A stretch of 64,000 nt of DNA from Robertmurraya korlensis NBRC 107688 (lineage in GTDB: Bacteria; Bacillota; Bacilli; Bacillales; Cytobacillaceae): the NCBI RefSeq assembly GCF_001591645.1, contig NZ_BCVH01000011.1:1-64000 (forward strand), in the 5' to 3' direction. The position numbers were made by a program, and so were the translations under genes. How positions within the stretch are numbered: the stretch's first letter is position 1; each line of letters starts with the position of its first letter. Shown piece by piece: positions 60,441-64,000 of this stretch. The notes below the pieces were generated by a model, which had not been told where the DNA came from, made no database searches, and worked only from the letters and a program-made list of their open reading frames with translations.

Positions 60441-60906
60441 TATGTCTCACAAGTAGCCTTGATAGCAAATAGAACAGTAGAAAAGTAAAGCAACCCGCTG
60501 CATCAATCAGTATATCGAGTAACCGCCCACTTCTTCCTATTAAGAAGTATTGGTAAACTTCATCAAGGATTCCTACGCATATTGTTAAGAGTACGGACAA
60601 AATCCCATTTAACAGTAGGCTTTTCCGCTTTCCTACTCTAAAGAGTAAAATAGCTATGAATCCATAAAAGAAAAAGTGTCCAACTTTTCTAATAGCTAAG
60701 TTGGGGAAATCTCCTTTGATGGAGTATATATGGTAGAAAGAGCTACTTGTGTCTAGAAAATACAAAGGTGATATCCGGTTTTTGAATATCTGGCCAGTGG
60801 AATCAAAGTTACTCCTACCTAACTCTCCCAGTGTATTTCCAATAATTATGATAAAACCAATACATATAGCAACATATATTTGTCTCAAAGTAACCTCCTT
60901 ATACAC
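60397..60906 (-). CDS. VanZ-like family membrane protein
   Basis: A 169-residue protein with four predicted membrane helices. The VanZ core is seen in KVGHFFFYGFIAILLF (about residue 74) and ILDEVYQYFLIGRSGRLLDILIDAAG (about 113-138). VanZ proteins are associated with teicoplanin resistance in VanA clusters, but most homologues have no known role and no van genes are nearby. The last 15 or so residues (HRDRSAVPLESKGGT) are encoded by the REP pair, so the REP insertion replaced or extended the original tail. Confidence 0.87.
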   Translation of the reverse strand: MYKEVTLRQIYVAICIGFIIIIGNTLGELGRSNFDSTGQIFKNRISPLYFLDTSSSFYHIYSIKGDFPNLAIRKVGHFFFYGFIAILLFRVGKRKSLLLNGILSVLLTICVGILDEVYQYFLIGRSGRLLDILIDAAGCFTFLLFYLLSRLLVRHRDRSAVPLESKGGT

Positions 60907-60943
60907 AGTTCTAGCCTTGACAAGGAAGTTGCTTGCTATTCAA

Positions 60944-60995
60944 GGGGACAGGTACCATGTCCCACCACAATATAAGGGGACAATTGACCTGTCCC
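60944..60995. repeat. REP pair 3 (GGGACAGG family), inverted
   Basis: GGGGACAGGTACCATGTCCC (60944-60963) and GGGGACAATTGACCTGTCCC (60976-60995), arranged as a facing pair. It lies between the divergent VanZ and glycosyltransferase genes, ending six bases before the glycosyltransferase ribosome binding site. Confidence 0.82.
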
Positions 60996-61016
60996 TATCA
61001 AAGGAGAGGATCATCA

Positions 61017-61826
61017 GTGAGTAGTCCGTTAGTGTCCGTTGTAATACCAACCTATAATCGTAGGTATGCTTTAGCAGAACTGCTAGAATCGTTGGCAGGG
61101 CAAAGTGTTAAAGATTTTGAAGTGATTGTTATCAATGATCATGGAGCATCAGTTGATGAGCTAAAAGAAATTTTTTCCGAGTTACAGTTGAAAATCATCA
61201 ACTTAAAAGTAAATCAAGGGCATGTTCATGCACGAAATGAAGGGGTATTGCATGCAAAGGGTGAGTTCATAATGCTGTGTGATGATGACGATCTTATTAC
61301 ACCAAATCATTTAGAGACTATGCTAGGAGAGAGAAAGGATGCGGATTTAGCATACTCAGATGTGGAAATGGTCGAATACAAATGGGAGGGAAGACAAAGG
61401 CTTCCTATAAATAGGCTATTGTTTGCTTATGAACTAGATAAGGAGTTTATGAGGACATTTTCTACGTATGTTTCGTCAGGGTGCTTGTACCGTAAATCAT
61501 TACATAACCAAATCGGACTGTTTGATGTTGAGATGAATAACTATTGGGATTGGGACTTTATATTAAGAGTGCTCGAAACCTCTAAAGTAAAACGGGTAGC
61601 AATTGCTAGTGTACTATATGCCTTTTCCTCAGGTGGCGACAACCAGTCAGCAAATTTATCGGAAAAACGTAATCAATATCTAAAGTGACTTTGTGTAAAA
61701 CACCATTTAGGAAACCTCCCACAGAAGAACTTTTTTACCTTATTAGAGGAACCAGAGGTTATCGCTAAAAGAGCTGAGAGTAATAGGGTTTGGAATGGGG
61801 AAAAGATAGTATCTCGTTTAATGTAA
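61017..61826 (+). pseudogene. Family 2 glycosyltransferase with in-frame stop
   Basis: A GT-A glycosyltransferase. GTG 61017 follows AAGGAGAGG and opens SSPLVSVVIPTYNRRYAL; the nucleotide-binding DDDD motif is in EFIMLCDDDDLITPNH (about residue 85), and NYWDWDFILRVLE (about 182) is the conserved acceptor-side ED-like region. A TGA at 61686-61688 ends the product after 223 residues. The same frame then continues for 45 codons (KHHLGNLPQKNFFTLLEEPEV and on) to TAA at 61824-61826, clearly homologous-looking tail. The catalytic part is intact, so a shorter active product is possible. Confidence 0.82.
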
Positions 61827-61883
61827 GGTAAGGAACTATTGGAACTTAAAAAACATGGAACCTTTTCCTAATAGATTTGTAGA

Positions 61884-61925
61884 AAAATGTCGGCTATTTC
61901 TTTGAAATAATCGACATTTTTTTCA
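61884..61925 (+). terminator. Terminator of the glycosyltransferase gene
   Basis: AAAATGTCGGCTATTTC pairs with GAAATAATCGACATTTT with a TTT loop and small bulges, followed by a T-run. It lies about 60 bp after the second stop codon, which supports the longer frame as the original gene. Confidence 0.82.
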
Positions 61926-61993
61926 TATTGTTCTTTATATAAAACGTTATAATATTAATTAGTGAACAAATACGTTGACAGGAGTTGTTCTAC

Positions 61994-62098
61994 TTGAAAA
62001 TAAAATCTATTATTTGCCTTTTTCGTAAATATCATAAGTATAACTATTTCACCGGTACATGTATCAGATGTGGAAAGGTCAGTAAATCTATAAAGTAA
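61994..62098 (+). CDS. Possible 34-residue Cys-pair protein
   Basis: A short frame starting KIKSIICLFRKYHKYNY and containing GTCIRCGKVSKSIK, with a CxxC pair that could bind zinc. GGAG lies nine bases before TTG 61994, and a TATAAT-like -10 (about 61948) is present upstream. No family recognised. Small zinc-ribbon proteins of this kind are common in Bacillus, but coding status is unproven. Confidence 0.42.
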   Translation: MKIKSIICLFRKYHKYNYFTGTCIRCGKVSKSIK

Positions 62099-62110
62099 TT
62101 ATGGGACAAA

Positions 62111-62196
62111 GGGACAGGCACTGTGGACTTTCCCAACGGGTAAAACTCTGATTATGCCCCCTATCTTTGTATATTTGGGACAAGGAACCTGTCCCC
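62111..62196. repeat. REP pair 4 (GGGACAGG family), diverged
   Basis: GGGACAGGCACTGTGG (62111) and GGGACAAGGAACCTGTCCC (62177-62195), facing each other but separated by about 50 bp. The first unit has decayed at its right arm. It is the last copy before the duplicated small-gene module. Confidence 0.7.
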
Positions 62197-62299
62197 ACGT
62201 CACTATTTACTTTTTTTAGGGTGTGTGATAAATTTTGAGTACTAGGAAAATGTTACTATATATACATATGACAGCAAGACGAACAAGGTGTGAAAGAAA

Positions 62300-62467
62300 A
62301 TGGTAGTTAACATTGTTTTATCGGTAGCGCTTTTGTTGGTGATTTTTAATGTCCATTTTGGGATCATTGTGGCAAAGCGTTATCATAGTAGTCTCTATGG
62401 AGTAATTAATTGGGGTATGGCCTTTATTTTGTTGATAAGCGTTATACAAAAGATATTTGAATACTAA
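62300..62467 (+). CDS. Small two-helix membrane protein, module copy 1
   Basis: A 55-residue protein with two predicted helices (VVNIVLSVALLLVIFNVHFGIIV and VINWGMAFILLISVIQKIF) linked by KRYHSSLYG. It is paralogous to the 53-residue protein at 63573 (LVLSVALLLAVFNVHLGIVIA and LLNWSMALILLITAIQKM). AAGGTGTGAAAG lies upstream of ATG 62300. A convergent terminator follows. The family is not recognised. Confidence 0.75.
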   Translation: MVVNIVLSVALLLVIFNVHFGIIVAKRYHSSLYGVINWGMAFILLISVIQKIFEY

Positions 62468-62481
62468 AATCTAACTCTATC

Positions 62482-62512
62482 CACCAGTCATTGAGGCTGG
62501 TGTTTCTTTTTG
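62482..62512 (+). terminator. Terminator after module copy 1 gene
   Basis: CACCAG pairs with CTGGTG across a 9-nt loop, followed by TTTCTTTTT, 14 bp after the stop codon. Confidence 0.7.
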
Positions 62513-62595
62513 TTCCATTTCCTGAAATGAAAGGGGAAGTATGTTTCTGTTATCTCAGCATAAGAATTAGTAACAGACTTTTTTGGAGGTTGTTT

Positions 62596-63060
62596 ATGTA
62601 TAGAAGAAACAGAGGGGGATTCCCTCCTCTCCTTTTCATCATATTCCTTCTTATAGGTGGATATTTTTTAATACGTTATGGACTCTTTTCTCCATCAAGG
62701 CAAGCGGTTGATGTGGTGGAGGCATTTTATGAGTACGAACAAACAGGGGATTATGCGGAGTCATGGGAGCTATTACACCCCTCAATGAAGGAAAGGTTTC
62801 CAAAAGGAGTGTACATACAAGATCGTGTTCATGTATTTATGGGTCATTTTGGAGCGGATACCTTTGAATATAAGATTGGGGATGTTGAAAAACAATCCAA
62901 TTGGAAGATGTCAAAAGAGAGTAAAGGCATAGAAATGGTTTATGAAGTACCTGTCACGCAATATTATCAAGGTAAGTACGGTACGTTTGATTTTATTCAA
63001 TACGTATACGTAACCGAGGAAAAAGGTGATTGGGTCATTCTCTGGGATTATAACTATTAG
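62596..63060 (+). CDS. Membrane-anchored NTF2-like protein
   Basis: A 154-residue protein with a basic, Gly-rich start (MYRRNRGGFPP), one membrane helix (LLFIIFLLIGGYFLI, about residues 12-26) and an extracytoplasmic domain of about 120 residues with AVDVVEAFYEYEQTGDYAESWELLHPSMKERF, the start typical of DUF4878/NTF2-like domains. Function unknown. GGAGG precedes ATG 62596; the frame is open earlier but lacks a start signal. It interrupts the first copy of the duplicated small-gene module and is absent from the second. Confidence 0.75.
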   Translation: MYRRNRGGFPPLLFIIFLLIGGYFLIRYGLFSPSRQAVDVVEAFYEYEQTGDYAESWELLHPSMKERFPKGVYIQDRVHVFMGHFGADTFEYKIGDVEKQSNWKMSKESKGIEMVYEVPVTQYYQGKYGTFDFIQYVYVTEEKGDWVILWDYNY

Positions 63061-63073
63061 CAGTAAATAAAAT

Positions 63074-63116
63074 GAGGAGAAGTAATCTACCTCAAATTTG
63101 GGTAGGCCTTCTCCTC
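63074..63116. terminator. Bidirectional terminator in module copy 1
   Basis: GAGGAGAAG (63074) pairs with CTTCTCCTC (63108), with a second stem CTACC/GGTAG inside. It separates the NTF2-like gene from the convergent 43-residue gene. Confidence 0.75.
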
Positions 63117-63126
63117 TATTAATGAA

Positions 63127-63258
63127 TTATAATTGGTTCGTTAGGATGGTTACAACGGCACTTAGTATCATTGTACCTAAAATTATGGATGCATAGAGGA
63201 TTGCTTTATTTCTTTTTCTTCTAATCATCACTTCTTCTGGCGTTAAGAACTTTGACAT
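63127..63258 (-). CDS. 43-residue single-helix membrane protein, module copy 1
   Basis: A frame starting MSKFLTPEEVMIRRKRNK followed by one hydrophobic helix (AILYASIILGTMILSAVVTIL) and TNQL. It differs at only three of 43 residues from the copy at 63821. GGAGAAATGGG lies before ATG 63258. The conservation between copies, mostly silent DNA change, supports coding. The family is not recognised. Confidence 0.78.
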   Translation of the reverse strand: MSKFLTPEEVMIRRKRNKAILYASIILGTMILSAVVTILTNQL

Positions 63259-63572
63259 ATTTCCCATTTCTCCTTTGTATTTCATAGAAGCTAGTGTCAC
63301 AAAAATTTTTAACTAGTCACTTTTAGTGCAACTTGACAATTGTATTTAGTAATTATATCGGACAAGATGAAAGAAAGTTAATAGGAGGATACTGGATGTG
63401 TCAAATAATGTCGAAATTATTGTTTAGTAGTTCCTTGAATTCGAGACATTAAAGGTATATCGTTATAATAGTAGATGGTTTACTTTTTCTAGAGATTGTG
63501 TAAAAATGTACAAACAGGAAATTGATCCTATACTTCTATGTAAATAACTGCTAGATGAACCAGGTGAGAAAG
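63259..63572. other. Gap between the two small-gene modules
   Basis: About 310 bp without a convincing gene. It must hold the promoter of the minus-strand 43-residue gene and of the plus-strand 53-residue gene. No REP unit or strong hairpin was seen here. Confidence 0.5.
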
Positions 63573-63734
63573 ATGTTTTATGTAAATTTAGTTTTATCTG
63601 TAGCACTATTGCTTGCAGTCTTCAATGTCCATCTTGGGATAGTAATCGCAGTACATTGTCAAAATGTACTATATGGACTTTTAAATTGGAGTATGGCACT
63701 TATTTTACTAATAACGGCTATACAAAAAATGTGA
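63573..63734 (+). CDS. Small two-helix membrane protein, module copy 2
   Basis: A 53-residue paralogue of the protein at 62300, starting MFYVNLVLSVALLLAVF and ending NWSMALILLITAIQKM. The helix borders, the NVHxG motif and the LYGxxNW motif are kept, while the loop (VHCQNV against KRYHSS) differs. AGGTGAGAAAG lies upstream of ATG 63573. It is again followed by a terminator and a convergent 43-residue gene. Confidence 0.75.
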   Translation: MFYVNLVLSVALLLAVFNVHLGIVIAVHCQNVLYGLLNWSMALILLITAIQKM

Positions 63735-63778
63735 ACTTTCTTTACTACCTTAAACGAAAAATCCTATTTTAAAATAGA

Positions 63779-63804
63779 AGAAGCAGCCAAATAAGGCTGC
63801 TTCT
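63779..63804. terminator. Bidirectional terminator in module copy 2
   Basis: GAAGCAGCC pairs perfectly with GGCTGCTTC across a 6-nt loop, with A- and T-rich flanks. It separates the two convergent small genes of copy 2. Confidence 0.82.
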
Positions 63805-63820
63805 CTTTATAATGTTAATA

Positions 63821-63952
63821 TTATAGTTGGTTGGTTAGGATTGTTACAACGGCACTTAATAACATGGTACCCAGAATGATGGATGCGTAAAGAATTGCTT
63901 TATTTCGTTTCCTCTTTACCATCACTTCTTCAGGTGTTAAAAATTTTGACAT
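63821..63952 (-). CDS. 43-residue single-helix membrane protein, module copy 2
   Basis: Starts MSKFLTPEEVMVKRKRNK and continues AILYASIILGTMLLSAVVTIL to TNQL. It is almost identical to the copy at 63127 at protein level but differs at many third codon positions. A GGAGAA-type ribosome binding site precedes ATG 63952. It closes the second copy of the module near the window end. Confidence 0.78.
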   Translation of the reverse strand: MSKFLTPEEVMVKRKRNKAILYASIILGTMLLSAVVTILTNQL

Positions 63953-64000
63953 GTACCCATTCTCCTTTAACGTTGATAGTAGCTGGCTGGCTTTATCAAA

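Noticed and set aside
60933-61016. N-terminal extension of the GT2 frame
   Set aside because: It is translated from the REP pair and lacks homology; GTG 61017 with AAGGAGAGG is the better start.
62491-62595. N-terminal extension of the NTF2-like frame
   Set aside because: It begins inside a terminator hairpin, and GGAGG supports ATG 62596.

Overview
The window reads as chromosomal DNA of a low-GC, Gram-positive, endospore-former-type bacterium of the Bacillaceae. The reasons are strong AGGAGG-type ribosome binding sites, frequent TTG and GTG starts, Gram-positive lipoproteins, and Bacillus-type genes (XpaC/TelA pair, ComK-family regulator, CotH-like kinase, CwlC-like amidase, LysM-NlpC/P60 endopeptidase). 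No rRNA, tRNA or CRISPR array was found. The species cannot be named from the sequence alone.

Layout. 0-2.6 kb is the end of a Flp/Tad pilus locus (two near-identical Flp pilins, prepilin peptidase, TadE and TadG-like pseudopilins). 2.6-6 kb holds small membrane proteins, a DUF192 protein, a lipoprotein, and a decayed YvbH-like gene abutting the remnant end of an IS3-type element. 6-16.1 kb carries xpaC-telA, a CwlC-like amidase with a SPOR-like repeat region, an ECF sigma factor with its probable membrane anti-sigma, a membrane protein/HlyD-type adaptor pair, a PbpC-like penicillin-binding lipoprotein, a VOC protein and a membrane-anchored glycosidase of the polygalactosaminidase type.

16.2-28.4 kb is the most interesting block. 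It is a minus-strand Pel-type exopolysaccharide operon in the order pelD-pelE-pelA(deacetylase-like)-pelF-pelG, continued by CotH, VTC and DUF4956 genes. PelD carries an N-terminal sugar-nucleotide epimerase domain and keeps a c-di-GMP I-site (RVND) ahead of a dead GGDEF. The deacetylase-like protein appears to lack its catalytic motifs. A cupin/HD-GYP phosphodiesterase gene lies just upstream and the glycosidase lies just downstream in convergent orientation, so the region looks like a c-di-GMP-controlled matrix locus with synthesis, export, turnover and a possible phosphate-chemistry module.

28.6-30.6 kb has a LysM-NlpC/P60 hydrolase and an SGNH protein. 30.7-49.2 kb is a plus-strand Wzy-dependent capsule/exopolysaccharide operon: chain-length protein, tyrosine kinase, PHP phosphatase, a PglF-like dehydratase, initiating sugar transferase, four GT4-like glycosyltransferases, polymerase, acyltransferase, flippase, the CapE-CapF-CapG route to UDP-N-acetyl-L-fucosamine, then UDP-sugar dehydrogenase and UDP-glucuronate 4-epimerase. 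The 35.7-43.6 kb glycosyltransferase core is visibly more AT-rich. A convergent SGNH/MBOAT pair (49.6-52.3 kb) probably O-acetylates a polysaccharide.

52.3-64 kb is accessory and decaying: a GGDEF gene broken by a degenerate IS21-family element, a ComK-family regulator, a sigma-70 factor, a YkvA protein, a VanZ protein, a glycosyltransferase with an in-frame stop, and a REP-associated tyrosine transposase surrounded by many GGGACAGG...TGTCCC palindromes, often as inverted pairs. The right end contains a duplicated module of two tiny membrane-protein genes (55/53 aa and 43/43 aa).
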